The translations under genes and the position numbers were made by a program. DNA of 64,000 nucleotides from Abyssibacter sp036156195. GTDB taxonomy: Bacteria > Pseudomonadota > Gammaproteobacteria > Nevskiales > OUC007. Where the stretch lies: assembly GCA_036156195.1 (NCBI GenBank), contig JAYZUZ010000001.1, positions 62,001 to 126,000 of the forward strand. Reading direction: 5' to 3'. The notes beneath the pieces are model-generated. The model was not told the DNA's origin. It did no database searches and worked only from the letters and a program-made list of their open reading frames with translations. Below are positions 50,966 through 60,362 of the stretch, one piece after another. Positions within the stretch are counted from its first letter, which is position 1. Each line of letters starts with the position of its first letter.

Positions 50966-51492
50966 CCCAGTCGCGCCTGCACAAGGGCAGGCAGGCCATC
51001 GAAGACGGTCACGCTGTGCAATGCGTCGAGATGCGCCTGCTCCGTCTCCGCGCCGTGGCCGGTTCTGACCAGGACGGGTTGTGTCCCTGCCGTGCGGGCG
51101 GCTTCGATGTCGCTCCATTCGTCTCCGACGACGGGGACTGTCTGCGGATCGATTTGCATGCGCCGGGCAATATCGGCGATGAGCGCGGATTTGCCTGCCT
51201 GGCGGTCTTCTGCATCGGCATGCGGGTTGAACGCAATGGCATCGAAGCGCCCGGCGAACTGGCCGACAGCTTCCTGCATGCGCTGGTGGATGGCGAACAG
51301 CTCGTCGTGGGTCATGTCGCCCGCCCCCAGCTGGGGCTGGTGCGTGACCACGCAAACGCGCACGCCGCTCTGGTTGAGCCGCGCGACGGCTTCCAGGCTC
51401 CCGGGCAGAGGGCGCCATTGCGCCGGCCGGCGCACGCCGCCCTCGACCGGTTCGTTGAGCACGCCATCACGACCCAGAATGATCAGTTTCAT
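50962..51492 (-). CDS. gmhB: GmhB-like HAD protein lacking the nucleophile Asp
   Basis: A 176-residue HAD-superfamily protein in the place where gmhB sits next to glyS in many gammaproteobacteria. The start reads MKLIILGRDGVLNEPVEGG, where GmhB has LDRDGV; the catalytic nucleophile Asp is Gly, from a GGT codon. VTHQPQLG replaces VTNQSGIARG, and FNPHADAED replaces the zinc-binding CPH...CxCRKP loop. The Mg-binding end VVGDEWSDIEAARTAG remains. Loss of D-glycero-manno-heptose bisphosphatase activity is expected; a regulatory or relic role is possible. Confidence 0.82.
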   Translation of the reverse strand: MKLIILGRDGVLNEPVEGGVRRPAQWRPLPGSLEAVARLNQSGVRVCVVTHQPQLGAGDMTHDELFAIHQRMQEAVGQFAGRFDAIAFNPHADAEDRQAGKSALIADIARRMQIDPQTVPVVGDEWSDIEAARTAGTQPVLVRTGHGAETEQAHLDALHSVTVFDGLPALVQARLG

Positions 51493-51513
51493 GGCGGCAG
51501 TGTAGCGCGTCGG

Positions 51514-53553
51514 CTAGTTGCTCAAATGTGAGAAGTCAGCGATCTGACGCAGCAGCCCATCGAGCTGCGTGAGCAGGCGCAGGCGGTTGCTGCGCACAGC
51601 GGCATCTTCGGCCATGACCATGACGTCCTCGAAGAACTGATCCACCGGCCCCTGCAACGTGGCGAGTTGTGTCAGCGCAGCGGCGTAGTCGCCCTGGGTT
51701 ACGAGTGTCGTGACCTGATCGGCCAGGCGGCTCATGGTCTCGTGCAGGCTGCGCTCGGCGTCGGCCTCAAACAGGCGGATGTCGACCGCTGCAGCATCCT
51801 CGCCGTTCTTCTTCAAGATGTTGCGCACGCGCTTGTGCGCAGCAGCCAGGCTGTTCGCTGCGGCAGACCCCTGAAATGCCAGCACGGCTTGGCTGCGGCG
51901 CTGAATCTCCAGTGGATCGCGTAGCTGTAAGGCGGTGACGGCTTCGAAAACATCGGTGCCGATGCCCTGGTCAGCCAGTAGGCCGCGCAGGCGGTCGGCA
52001 AAGAAGCTCAGCAGCGCGTCTTTGCTTTCGGCTTCGCCCGTCACAGGCTGTTGCGACAGGGCTGCCGTCACAGCGGCCTGCAGGTCCAGCGATTGTTCAG
52101 CCTCTAGCAGGATGCGCAGTACGCCGAGTGCGGCGCGACGCAGGCCCAGCGGGTCGCGGTCGCCGGTGGGGCGGTTGCCCAGGGCGAACTGGCCGGCGAG
52201 GGTGTCGAACTTGTCGGCCAGTGCCAGCATGCGGCCGGCGTCTGTTGCTGGGATGTCGTCGGAGGGGCCGCGTGGCTGATACTGCTCGGCAATGGCTGCC
52301 GCCACGGCGTCGGATTCGCCGGATGCGCGGGCGTAGTAGCCGCCGACAATGCCTTCCAGCTCCGTGAATTCGAACACCATGTCAGTGACCAGGTCGGCCT
52401 TGGCCAAGGTGGCGGCGCGTGTGGCGGTGTTGGCATCGGCGCCCAGGGCTTCGGCCAGCGAGGCGGTCAGCGCCCCTAGCCGGCGAGTCTTGTCCGCGTA
52501 GCTGCCCAGACCCTTCTGGAACGTCACCTTGTCCAGGCGCTCACCGAACTGGGCCAGGGACTGTTTGCGGTCTTTTTCCCAGAAGAATAGGGCGTCTTCC
52601 AGGCGCGGCCGCACCACACGTTCGTTGCCCAGGACCACTTGCCGGATATCCAGTGACTCGACGTTGGCCACGGTGACGAAGCGGGGCAGCAGCTGGCCGT
52701 CGGCGTCCCGAACCGGGAAATAGCGCTGGTGGCTTTCAATGGTCGTGATCAGTACTTCCGGCGGCATGGCCATGAAGCGCTCATCGATCTGCCCCGACAA
52801 GGCGACAGGCCATTCGACCAGGGCGGTGACTTCGTCCACCAGATCCGGGTCCATCTGCGCGATACCGCCGGCGCGCTCGGCCGTGCGCTTGACCTGCTGG
52901 GCGACGATTTTGCGGCGCTCCTCGAAGGCGGCGATGACCTGGTGATCGAACAAGGTGGTTTCGTAGTCACCGGCCCGCTCCAGCGCGATCGGCTCGGGGG
53001 CGTGGAAGCGATGCGCCGAGGTGAGGCGATCGGCGGTCAGGCCGAACAGCTCTACCGGGATGACGGTGTTGCCGTGCAGGCAGACCATCCACTGCACCGG
53101 GCGCAGAAAGCCCTCGTCCAGACTGCCCCAACGCATGCGCTTGGGGGTGGTCAGCTTGCGGATGGACTCGACGATGAGCGGCGGCAGGATGTCGGCCAGA
53201 GGCTGGCCTGTCTCCTGCCCACGGAAGACGTAATAGGGGCCTTTGTCGGTCTCGATGGTGTCCAGCGCGTCGACGTCGACACCACAGGAGCGCGCAAAGC
53301 CGGCAACCGCTTTCTCCGGCGCCTTGGTGGCTGGCCCGCGGCGTTCAATATCGCGGTCGGGCTGGCGGTCTGCAACATCGCGAATCAGCACGGCCAGGCG
53401 GCGCGGGGTCGCGAAGATGCGGGCCTCGCCGGTATCGATGCCCAGCTCGGACAAGCCGTCGGTCAGGCGCTGACCGAGCTCTCCGGCCATGGCTTGCAAC
53501 GGGGCGGGCGGCAGCTCTTCGCAGCCGAGTTCAAACAGGAGATCTGCGTTCAT
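51514..53553 (-). CDS. glyS: Glycyl-tRNA synthetase beta subunit
   Basis: The 679-residue beta chain of the tetrameric bacterial GlyRS. It starts MNADLLFELGCEELPPAPLQ and contains TPRRLAVLIRDVADRQPDRD, MRWGSLDEGFLRPVQWMVCL, SHQRYFPVRDADGQLLPRFV, VFEFTELEGIVGGYYARASG and a C-terminal DALR-like domain. It lies 14 bases after glyQ and forms an operon with it. Confidence 0.98.
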   Translation of the reverse strand: MNADLLFELGCEELPPAPLQAMAGELGQRLTDGLSELGIDTGEARIFATPRRLAVLIRDVADRQPDRDIERRGPATKAPEKAVAGFARSCGVDVDALDTIETDKGPYYVFRGQETGQPLADILPPLIVESIRKLTTPKRMRWGSLDEGFLRPVQWMVCLHGNTVIPVELFGLTADRLTSAHRFHAPEPIALERAGDYETTLFDHQVIAAFEERRKIVAQQVKRTAERAGGIAQMDPDLVDEVTALVEWPVALSGQIDERFMAMPPEVLITTIESHQRYFPVRDADGQLLPRFVTVANVESLDIRQVVLGNERVVRPRLEDALFFWEKDRKQSLAQFGERLDKVTFQKGLGSYADKTRRLGALTASLAEALGADANTATRAATLAKADLVTDMVFEFTELEGIVGGYYARASGESDAVAAAIAEQYQPRGPSDDIPATDAGRMLALADKFDTLAGQFALGNRPTGDRDPLGLRRAALGVLRILLEAEQSLDLQAAVTAALSQQPVTGEAESKDALLSFFADRLRGLLADQGIGTDVFEAVTALQLRDPLEIQRRSQAVLAFQGSAAANSLAAAHKRVRNILKKNGEDAAAVDIRLFEADAERSLHETMSRLADQVTTLVTQGDYAAALTQLATLQGPVDQFFEDVMVMAEDAAVRSNRLRLLTQLDGLLRQIADFSHLSN

Positions 53554-53567
53554 GGAATCGGTGTCAA

Positions 53568-54473
53568 TCAGGCCGCATCGGCGGCTTGTTGCAGCATGGG
53601 AAAGCCCAGGGCCTCGCGTGCTTCGTAGTAAACCTTGGCGACATCGCGGGCCATGGCGCGGACGCGCAGGATGACGTTTTGCCGCTCGGTGACGGAGATC
53701 GCCTTGCGGGCGTCGAGCAGGTTGAACAGGTGGCTGGCCTTGAGCATCTGTTCGTAGGCTGGCAACGGCAGCTTGGCCTCCACCAGTCGGGCGCAGGCTG
53801 CTTCACATTCGGCGAACTGCGTGAACAGGGCGTCGGTGTTGGCGTGCTCGAAGTTGTAGGTGGACTGCTCCACTTCGTTCTGGTGGAACACGTCGCCATA
53901 GGTCACCGTGCCGTTCGGGGTCTCTGCCCAGACGAGGTCGTAAACCGATTCCACATCCTGCAGGTACATGGCCAAGCGCTCGAGGCCGTAGGTGATCTCG
54001 CCGGCCACCGGCTTGCACTCAATGCCGCCGCATTGCTGGAAGTAGGTGAACTGGGTGACTTCCATGCCATTGAGCCAGACTTCCCAGCCCAGGCCCCATG
54101 CGCCCAGGGTCGGCGATTCCCAGTTGTCCTCGACGAAGCGGATGTCGTGGACCAGCGGGTCCACGCCTAATTCGGCCAGCGAATCGAGATACAGCTGCTG
54201 GAAATCCGGAGGCGAGGGCTTCATCAGCACCTGGAACTGGTAGTAGTGCTGCAGCCGGTTGGGGTTGTCGCCGTAGCGGCCATCGGTGGGGCGGCGTGAC
54301 GGCTGCACATACGCCGTGTTCCACGGCTCCGGGCCAATGGCGCGCAAAAACGTGGCCCAGTGGAAGGTGCCGGCACCCACTTCCATGTCCAGTGGCTGGA
54401 CAATCACACAGCCGCGAGTTGCCCAGTAGTTCTGAAGGCGTAGGATCAGGTCCTGAAAGGTCAGCCGTTGCAT
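53568..54473 (-). CDS. glyQ: Glycyl-tRNA synthetase alpha subunit
   Basis: The 301-residue catalytic alpha chain, starting MQRLTFQDLILRLQNYWATR. Class II synthetase motifs include GAGTFHWATFLRAIGPEPWN, AYVQPSRRPTDGRYGDNPNR and VWLNGMEVTQFTYFQQCGGI. An upstream 30-residue extension is open but not part of the family. Divergent from glnA. Confidence 0.98.
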   Translation of the reverse strand: MQRLTFQDLILRLQNYWATRGCVIVQPLDMEVGAGTFHWATFLRAIGPEPWNTAYVQPSRRPTDGRYGDNPNRLQHYYQFQVLMKPSPPDFQQLYLDSLAELGVDPLVHDIRFVEDNWESPTLGAWGLGWEVWLNGMEVTQFTYFQQCGGIECKPVAGEITYGLERLAMYLQDVESVYDLVWAETPNGTVTYGDVFHQNEVEQSTYNFEHANTDALFTQFAECEAACARLVEAKLPLPAYEQMLKASHLFNLLDARKAISVTERQNVILRVRAMARDVAKVYYEAREALGFPMLQQAADAA

Positions 54474-54556
54474 GCGACGAGGCGTTTCATCCGGGTTGGA
54501 GAGCGCGCGAGTATACCGGCGCTGCGCTCCGGCTGCGGATGCATGGCGTCTGGCCG

Positions 54557-54573
54557 TTGGCATGGATGCTGCT
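54557..54573 (+). promoter_or_regulatory. Sigma-54 (RpoN) promoter of glnA
   Basis: TTGGCATGGATGCTGCT fits the -24/-12 consensus (YTGGCACG-N4-TTGCW): the GG and GC dinucleotides are present with exactly 10 bases between. It lies 74 bases upstream of the glnA start. With NtrB and NtrC encoded just downstream, NtrC-activated transcription is expected. Confidence 0.7.
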
Positions 54574-54646
54574 TTTCCAGGAGCCCGGATGTTGGTCGCA
54601 AACGCGCTGGCATTCGCACTTACACAAACATCGTTGGAGAGGGTGG

Positions 54647-56056
54647 ATGAAAGCCGAAGACGTTCTCAAGCTGATCAAGGACGAAGACGTCAAGTTTGTC
54701 GACTACCGTTTTGCCGATACGCGCGGCAAAGAACAGCATGTGACCGTGCCGTCGCATACGGTGGATGCGGATGAACTTGAAGGCGGGAAGATGTTCGACG
54801 GGTCCTCCATCTCCGGATGGAAGGGCATTAACGAGTCCGACATGATCCTGATGCCGGACACCGAGTCCGCTGTGATGGACCCCTTCTACGAGGAGTCCAC
54901 GCTGATCATCCGCTGCGACGTGGTCGAGCCCTCCACCATGCAGGGCTATGAGCGTGATCCGCGCTCGCTCGCCAAGCGTGCCGAGGCCTACCTGAAGTCC
55001 ACCGGCATCGGCGACACCGCCTTCTTCGGTCCGGAAAACGAGTTCTTCGTCTTCGAGGACGTGAAGTACGGCGCCGACATGAAGGGTGCCTTCTACTCGA
55101 TCGATTCCGAAGAGGCTAGCTGGAACTCCGGCAAGGTCTACGAAGACGGCAACCTGGGCCACCGCCCGGGCGTTAAGGGTGGTTACTTCCCAGTCCCGCC
55201 GGTCGATTCCCTGCAGGACATCCGCTCGGCCATGTGCCTGGCGCTGGAAGACATGGGTATCCCGACCGAAGTGCATCACCACGAGGTGGCCACGGCCGGT
55301 CAGTGCGAAATCGGCGTCAAGTTCAACACCCTGGTCAAGAAGGCCGATGAGGTGCTGACGCTCAAGTACGCCGTACAGAACGTGGCTTACGCCTACGGCA
55401 AGACCGCCACCTTCATGCCCAAGCCGCTGGTTGGTGACAACGGCAACGGCATGCATGTGCATCAGTCCATCTCCAAGGACGGCGTGAACCTGTTCTCCGG
55501 TGACGGCGTTGGCGGGTTGTCCGAAACCGCGCTGTACTACATCGGCGGCATCATCAAGCACGCCAAGGCCATCAATGCCTTTGCGAATGCCTCGACCAAC
55601 AGCTACAAGCGACTGGTCAAGGGCTTCGAAGCCCCGACGCTGCTGGCCTACTCGGCCCGTAACCGTTCGGCTTCGATCCGTATCCCCTACATCGCTAACC
55701 CGAAGGGCCGCCGTATCGAGGTGCGCTTCCCGGATTCCACCGCCAACCCGTACTTCGCCTTCGCTGCGATGCTGATGGCGGGTCTGGATGGTATCCAGAA
55801 CAAGATCCACCCCGGCGACCCGATGGACAAGGATCTCTACGATCTGCCGCCCGAAGAGGAAAAGGCGATCCCGCAGGTGGCGTACAGCCTGGAGCAGGCG
55901 CTGGACGCCCTGGATAAGGATCGCGAATTCCTGAAAGCCGGTGGCGTATTCACGGATGACCTCATCGACGGTTACATCGACCTGAAGACCGAGGAAGTCA
56001 CGCTGATGAAGATGACCACGCATCCGGTCGAGTTCCAGATGTACTACTCGCTGTAA
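54647..56056 (+). CDS. glnA: Glutamine synthetase, type I
   Basis: A 469-residue dodecameric GSI that makes glutamine from glutamate and ammonia. The true start is the ATG at 54647 (MKAEDVLKLIKDEDVKFVDY); the long open frame upstream is not coding. Motifs: KMFDGSSISGWKGINESDM, the ATP/metal region HHHEVATAGQCEIG, NGNGMHVHQS, the phosphate loop RNRSASIRIPYI, and the adenylylation loop KDLYDLPPEE with the target Tyr. GAGGGTGG precedes the start. Confidence 0.98.
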   Translation: MKAEDVLKLIKDEDVKFVDYRFADTRGKEQHVTVPSHTVDADELEGGKMFDGSSISGWKGINESDMILMPDTESAVMDPFYEESTLIIRCDVVEPSTMQGYERDPRSLAKRAEAYLKSTGIGDTAFFGPENEFFVFEDVKYGADMKGAFYSIDSEEASWNSGKVYEDGNLGHRPGVKGGYFPVPPVDSLQDIRSAMCLALEDMGIPTEVHHHEVATAGQCEIGVKFNTLVKKADEVLTLKYAVQNVAYAYGKTATFMPKPLVGDNGNGMHVHQSISKDGVNLFSGDGVGGLSETALYYIGGIIKHAKAINAFANASTNSYKRLVKGFEAPTLLAYSARNRSASIRIPYIANPKGRRIEVRFPDSTANPYFAFAAMLMAGLDGIQNKIHPGDPMDKDLYDLPPEEEKAIPQVAYSLEQALDALDKDREFLKAGGVFTDDLIDGYIDLKTEEVTLMKMTTHPVEFQMYYSL

Positions 56057-56167
56057 TCTGGTTTCGTACGTGTCCGCCGGACCGCGTAAGCGGTACGGCG
56101 GGCGCCTCGAGCCGCCCACTGCTGGACGTTTCCGGCTGCTTTCTCCTCGGGGAGAGCAAGGGCAAAC

Positions 56168-56191
56168 AGGCCCCGGTTCATGCCGGGGCCT
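56168..56191 (+). terminator. Rho-independent terminator of glnA
   Basis: AGGCCCCGG pairs perfectly with CCGGGGCCT around TTCATG, followed by ATTCGTTT. It lies about 110 bases after the glnA stop. Confidence 0.8.
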
Positions 56192-56291
56192 ATTCGTTTG
56201 GGCGCGGGTGCAGGCACCCGTGTGCGTGGGGCTCTACGGCGTATGATCAAGGAATCCGGGCACTCTTCCCCGCTGAATGGGTCGATACCTC

Positions 56292-56825
56292 ATGACAAAG
56301 CACATCCTGTTGTTGATTGGGCTGGGCGCTCTGACGGGCGTGGTGTCAGCGGGTGAGATCTACCGTTACGTGGATGAGCATGGCCGTGTGCACTACACCG
56401 ACGAGCCGCCCGCCCAGTACGAGCGCAAGGCCGAGGCACTGGATCTCGACGGCGTGCAGACCTACCGGGGCGCGCGGGTGCAAACCGAGCCGCGTGCACC
56501 CCGGCGTGAGGCCGATCAGGTTGTGGGGTACGAGCGTGTGCAGTTACTGCGCCCCTCCTCGGAGCAGACGATCCGTGATGCCAGCCACACGCTCACAGTG
56601 TCGGTGCAACTGGTTCCGCCGCTGCGCACCAAGTTGGGTCATCGGCTGCAGTTCTTTCTGGACGGGCAGCCAGCGGGCCGTCCGACCTCGTCGACCAGCC
56701 AGACCTTGACCGAGGTTTACCGCGGCACGCATACGGTTCAGGCGGTTGTTGTCGATGCGTCGGGTCGGCAGATCGCGCAGACCGAGTCACGCACCGTTTA
56801 TATGAAGCCGCCATCGGTCAACTAG
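56292..56825 (+). CDS. DUF4124 periplasmic protein
   Basis: A 177-residue protein starting MTKHILLLIGLGALTGVVSA, a signal peptide, then the DUF4124 motif EIYRYVDEHGRVHYTDEPPA. The second half has a beta-sandwich-like region (TLTVSVQLVPPLRTKLGHRL, then TEVYRGTHTVQAVVVDASGR). Such proteins commonly sit between glnA and ntrB in gammaproteobacteria; their role is unknown. The ATG at 56292 is chosen over one five codons upstream because the signal peptide begins there. Confidence 0.88.
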   Translation: MTKHILLLIGLGALTGVVSAGEIYRYVDEHGRVHYTDEPPAQYERKAEALDLDGVQTYRGARVQTEPRAPRREADQVVGYERVQLLRPSSEQTIRDASHTLTVSVQLVPPLRTKLGHRLQFFLDGQPAGRPTSSTSQTLTEVYRGTHTVQAVVVDASGRQIAQTESRTVYMKPPSVN

Positions 56826-56922
56826 CCCTGTCCTGCGGCTGATCCACGGCTGTGGACGCGAGGCACCATAATGGTGCGATCGCGCTGTTTTGCCATGGCC
56901 TATTCATTGCTTGAGAGTTCGT

Positions 56923-58017
56923 ATGTTGTCTCGTGGTGCAACGTCTCCAAAACTTGGCGCAGTTCTCGATGGCCTGAGTACGGCCGTCGTGTGTCTGGAC
57001 GAAGACCTCAACGTGGTCTATCTGAACGCCGCCGCTGAGATGTTGTTCGCCACCGGGGCGCGCCATGTGCTGGGCGAGTCCATGGAGCGAGGCATGCCGA
57101 TTATCGCGCCGCTGGAGTCCCGCTGCCGAGAGGTGTTGGAGTTGGGCGCACCGATGATCGAGCGTGAGGTGGCCCTGCGTCGTAGTGGCGAAGACACCAT
57201 CATTGTGGACTGTACGTTTTCTCCCCAGGCGGATGCCAAACGCCGGCCGCTGTTGCTGCTGGAGTTTTTTCGACTCGATCGGCACATGCGCATCACGCGG
57301 GATGAACAAACCCTCGCGCATCAAAAACTGAACCGAGAGATCGTTCGCGGCCTGGCGCACGAGATCAAGAACCCCCTCGGCGGGCTGCGCGGGGCCGCGC
57401 AGCTACTGGAGCGCGAACTGCCGGATCAAAGCCTGGCGGAATTCACACGGATCATTATCCGTGAGGCCGACCGCCTCCAACGTCTGGTCGATCAGATGCT
57501 CGGGCCATCACGGCGGCCACACCCCACCGAGCTCAATATTCACGAGGTGCTGGAGCATGTTCGCCAACTCGTGGAGATCGACGGGTTTCGCGATATCGAC
57601 ATCGTGCGCGACTACGACCCCAGCCTGCCGGATGTCTACGGCGATCGTGAGCAGCTGATCCAGGTATTCCTCAACATTTTGCGCAACGCGGTGCAGGCAC
57701 TGGCGGCCACGGCGGTGCGCTGCGGAACGATTCACATTCGTTCACGGGCGCGACGCCAGTTCACGATTGGATCCACGCGGCATCGTCTGGTGGCCCAGGT
57801 GGATGTCGAGGACAACGGGCCCGGGATCGACCGCGATATGCAGGACAAGATTTTCTATCCCCTGGTGACGTCCCGTGCTGATGGCACCGGACTTGGCCTG
57901 TCAATTGCTCAGTACCTGGTTCAGAACCACGGGGGATTCATCGAATGCAACAGTCGGCGGGGTCGCACGGTCTTTTCCGTGTATCTCCCGATATCGTCGG
58001 AGGGCCGCAACACGTGA
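56923..58017 (+). CDS. glnL: Nitrogen-regulation sensor kinase NtrB (GlnL)
   Basis: A 364-residue cytoplasmic histidine kinase. The PAS domain covers about residues 15-115 (GLSTAVVCLDEDLNVVYLNA). The H-box is GLAHEIKNPLGGLRGAAQLL with the phospho-acceptor His. N-box IFLNILRNAVQALAA-like, G1 DVEDNGPGID and G2 RADGTGLGLSIAQYL complete the ATP-binding domain. It phosphorylates NtrC under low nitrogen, controlled by PII elsewhere. The start is the ATG at 56923; the stop overlaps the ntrC GTG by three bases. Confidence 0.95.
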   Translation: MLSRGATSPKLGAVLDGLSTAVVCLDEDLNVVYLNAAAEMLFATGARHVLGESMERGMPIIAPLESRCREVLELGAPMIEREVALRRSGEDTIIVDCTFSPQADAKRRPLLLLEFFRLDRHMRITRDEQTLAHQKLNREIVRGLAHEIKNPLGGLRGAAQLLERELPDQSLAEFTRIIIREADRLQRLVDQMLGPSRRPHPTELNIHEVLEHVRQLVEIDGFRDIDIVRDYDPSLPDVYGDREQLIQVFLNILRNAVQALAATAVRCGTIHIRSRARRQFTIGSTRHRLVAQVDVEDNGPGIDRDMQDKIFYPLVTSRADGTGLGLSIAQYLVQNHGGFIECNSRRGRTVFSVYLPISSEGRNT

Positions 58018-59450
58018 AGGCATGGATCGTCGATGACGATGAATCAATCCGCTGGGTGCTGCAGCGCGCACTGGGCGCGCATGACGTGGACGTCAAGAGT
58101 TTCCCCGGTGGTGTGGAGATGCTGGATGAATTGGAGAGTGACACGCCTGATGTGTTGCTCACCGATATCCGCATGCCGGGCATTGATGGTTTGAAACTGC
58201 TGGAGCGCGTCAAGGCGCAGGCCCCGGATTTGCCCATCATCATTATGACGGCGCATTCCGACCTCGATAGTGCCGTCGCCGCCTACCGCAAGGGCGCGTT
58301 TGAGTATCTGCCCAAGCCGTTTGATGTGGACGATGCGGTGGAACTGGTGCAGCGCGCTGCGCGGATCGCCAGCGACTCGCAGGACAACGGTCTGGCCGCC
58401 GAACAGCGTGACGCGATCATCGTGGGCGAAGCCCCTGCGATGCAGGAGGTTTTCCGGGCGATCGGGCGTCTGGCGCGTTCACAAATCACCGTGATGATCA
58501 CCGGCGAGTCGGGCACCGGTAAGGAGCTGGTGGCCCGTGCACTCCACGAGCACAGCCCGCGCGCCGGCAAGCCGTTTATCGCCGTCAACACGGCCGCAAT
58601 TCCGAAGGACTTGATGGAGTCCGAGTTCTTCGGCCATGAAAAGGGTGCCTTCACCGGGGCGACTGCGCTGCGTCGCGGCCGCTTTGAGCAGGCCCATGGC
58701 GGCACGCTGTTTCTGGATGAAATCGGTGACATGCCTGCAGATTTGCAGACCCGGTTGCTGCGGGTGCTATCCGATGGGCAGTTCTACCGAGTAGGTGGCC
58801 ATGTACCCGTGCAGGTCGATGTCCGCGTCATCGCGGCAACCAACCAGGAGTTGGAATCTGCCGTAGAAGAAGGCCGCTTTCGCGAAGACCTGTATCACCG
58901 ATTGAACGTCATCCGTGTGCGGATTCCGCCGCTACGCGAACGCAAGTCTGACCTGCCATTGCTGATGACGCACTTCATGGCTCGCGCCGCGCGTGAGTTG
59001 GATGTCGAGCCCAAGCGCATCCTGAGCGATGCCATGCAGCGGCTACAGGCCTTCGATTGGCCCGGGAATGTGCGCCAGGCCGAGAACGTCTGCCGCTGGA
59101 TGACGGTCATGGCCCCTGGTCAGGATATCCATGCCGATGACCTGCCACCGGAAGTGCTGGGCAGTGAGGTCTCGCTACCGGCTGCTGGAGACGGCGTCGA
59201 GGCCGCAGGCGAGGCTGCGCCGGGAGGCGCCTCCGGACCCTGGGATGCTCAGCTTGCGCAGTGGGCGCGTCAATCGCTGGGCGAGGGTACGACCGGCATT
59301 GCCCAGGACGCCATGCAGTTATTGGAGCAAACGTTGATGGATGTGGCGTTGGCGCATAGCCATGGTCACAAACAAGAGGCCGCGCGCCTGCTCGGTTGGG
59401 GGCGCAATACGTTGACGCGCAAGCTGAAGGAGCACGGGCGACCGGAGTAG
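58014..59450 (+). CDS. glnG: Nitrogen-regulation response regulator NtrC (GlnG)
   Basis: A 478-residue sigma-54 activator starting VKAWIVDDDESIRWVLQRAL. The receiver domain has the phospho-acceptor Asp in VLLTDIRMPG. The AAA+ domain contains Walker A GESGTGKELVAR, the sigma-54-contact loop GAFTGA, and Walker B GGTLFLDEIGDM. A Fis-type helix-turn-helix ends the protein (KQEAARLLGWGRNTLTRKLK). GTG start in the ntrB stop. Together with the RpoN promoter before glnA, this gives the complete local nitrogen circuit. Confidence 0.97.
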   Translation: MKAWIVDDDESIRWVLQRALGAHDVDVKSFPGGVEMLDELESDTPDVLLTDIRMPGIDGLKLLERVKAQAPDLPIIIMTAHSDLDSAVAAYRKGAFEYLPKPFDVDDAVELVQRAARIASDSQDNGLAAEQRDAIIVGEAPAMQEVFRAIGRLARSQITVMITGESGTGKELVARALHEHSPRAGKPFIAVNTAAIPKDLMESEFFGHEKGAFTGATALRRGRFEQAHGGTLFLDEIGDMPADLQTRLLRVLSDGQFYRVGGHVPVQVDVRVIAATNQELESAVEEGRFREDLYHRLNVIRVRIPPLRERKSDLPLLMTHFMARAARELDVEPKRILSDAMQRLQAFDWPGNVRQAENVCRWMTVMAPGQDIHADDLPPEVLGSEVSLPAAGDGVEAAGEAAPGGASGPWDAQLAQWARQSLGEGTTGIAQDAMQLLEQTLMDVALAHSHGHKQEAARLLGWGRNTLTRKLKEHGRPE

Positions 59451-59477
59451 CGGGTCGTAATCCGGCGCAGCGCCGGG

Positions 59478-60269
59478 CTAGCCCAAGGTCGTGTCCAGGA
59501 ACATCATCACCACCATTCCGGTCATGAGCGCAAAAGTGGCGGGCGTCTGAAAGCCGCGACGGTGGGTTTCCGGGATGATCTCGTCACTGATGATGTACAG
59601 CATGGCACCGGCCGCGGCACCGAGTACGGCCGGCAGAGCGAGTTCCGCCAGACTGCCTGCAGCCGCCCCGATCAGCCCGCCCAGTGGCTCAGCGGCGCCT
59701 GTGAGCGCGCCCCAGCCACAAGCAGCGGTCCGCGTGTAGCCAATCGCCAGCAGCGACACCGCAACGGCCAGGCCTTCGGGAATGTTCTGCATGCCGATGC
59801 CAATCGCCAGACCCGCGCCGTTGCCGGGGTCGCCGGTGGCAAAGCCGACACCCACGGCCATGCCTTCTGGCAGGTTGTGCAGGGTGATGGCGATGATGAA
59901 CAGCCAGATCCGTTTGAGCTCGACCTGGTCCGGCCCTTCGCGGCCCATGACGAAATGTTCGTGGGGCAGGTGTTCATGCAGCAACCACAGGCCAATGGCG
60001 CCCAGCATGACGCCTGCAATCACAACGAGCGCGCCATAGACCTCATTGCCGAGTCGGGCATTGGCCAGTTCCAACCCAGGCAGGATGAGCGAAAAAAACG
60101 ACGCGGCCAGCATGATGCCGGCTGCTGCGCTGAGCAGCATGTCCTCCAGCTTGGGCGACAGGCGCTGGATCGCAAAAACACCCGCTGCGCCCAGGGCGGT
60201 GCAGGCCCCCGCACCGGCACTACCGAGTACACCCATCCAGAATGGGCTGAGTTCGACTGATTCAAGCAT
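59478..60269 (-). CDS. ZIP-family metal transporter
   Basis: A 263-residue inner-membrane protein with about eight membrane segments. Segment motifs typical of ZIP zinc/iron importers are present: AITLHNLPEGMAVGVGFATG and IGMQNIPEGLAVAVSLL, which form the binuclear metal site. A His-rich loop (HEHLPHEHFVMG) lies between segments. The ATG at 60269 is preferred to one twelve codons upstream. It converges with ntrC. Confidence 0.93.
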   Translation of the reverse strand: MLESVELSPFWMGVLGSAGAGACTALGAAGVFAIQRLSPKLEDMLLSAAAGIMLAASFFSLILPGLELANARLGNEVYGALVVIAGVMLGAIGLWLLHEHLPHEHFVMGREGPDQVELKRIWLFIIAITLHNLPEGMAVGVGFATGDPGNGAGLAIGIGMQNIPEGLAVAVSLLAIGYTRTAACGWGALTGAAEPLGGLIGAAAGSLAELALPAVLGAAAGAMLYIISDEIIPETHRRGFQTPATFALMTGMVVMMFLDTTLG

Positions 60270-60362
60270 GGTGGGTGAGCGGCCTGGTTGGCCGCCGGTC
60301 ATCATCCGGGAGAGCCTGCGCTCGAGTGTGCGGGCAGCGGTGGGGGCGTGTCGACGACTGCA

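Noticed and set aside
54098..54646. Long open frame extending glnA upstream by about 180 codons
   Set aside because: GSI begins MKAEDVLKLIKDED at 54647 with a good ribosome-binding site; the upstream part overlaps glyQ and the sigma-54 promoter.
54620..56119. 499-codon minus-strand open frame opposite glnA
   Set aside because: Antisense to a definite glutamine synthetase, with no recognisable domain.
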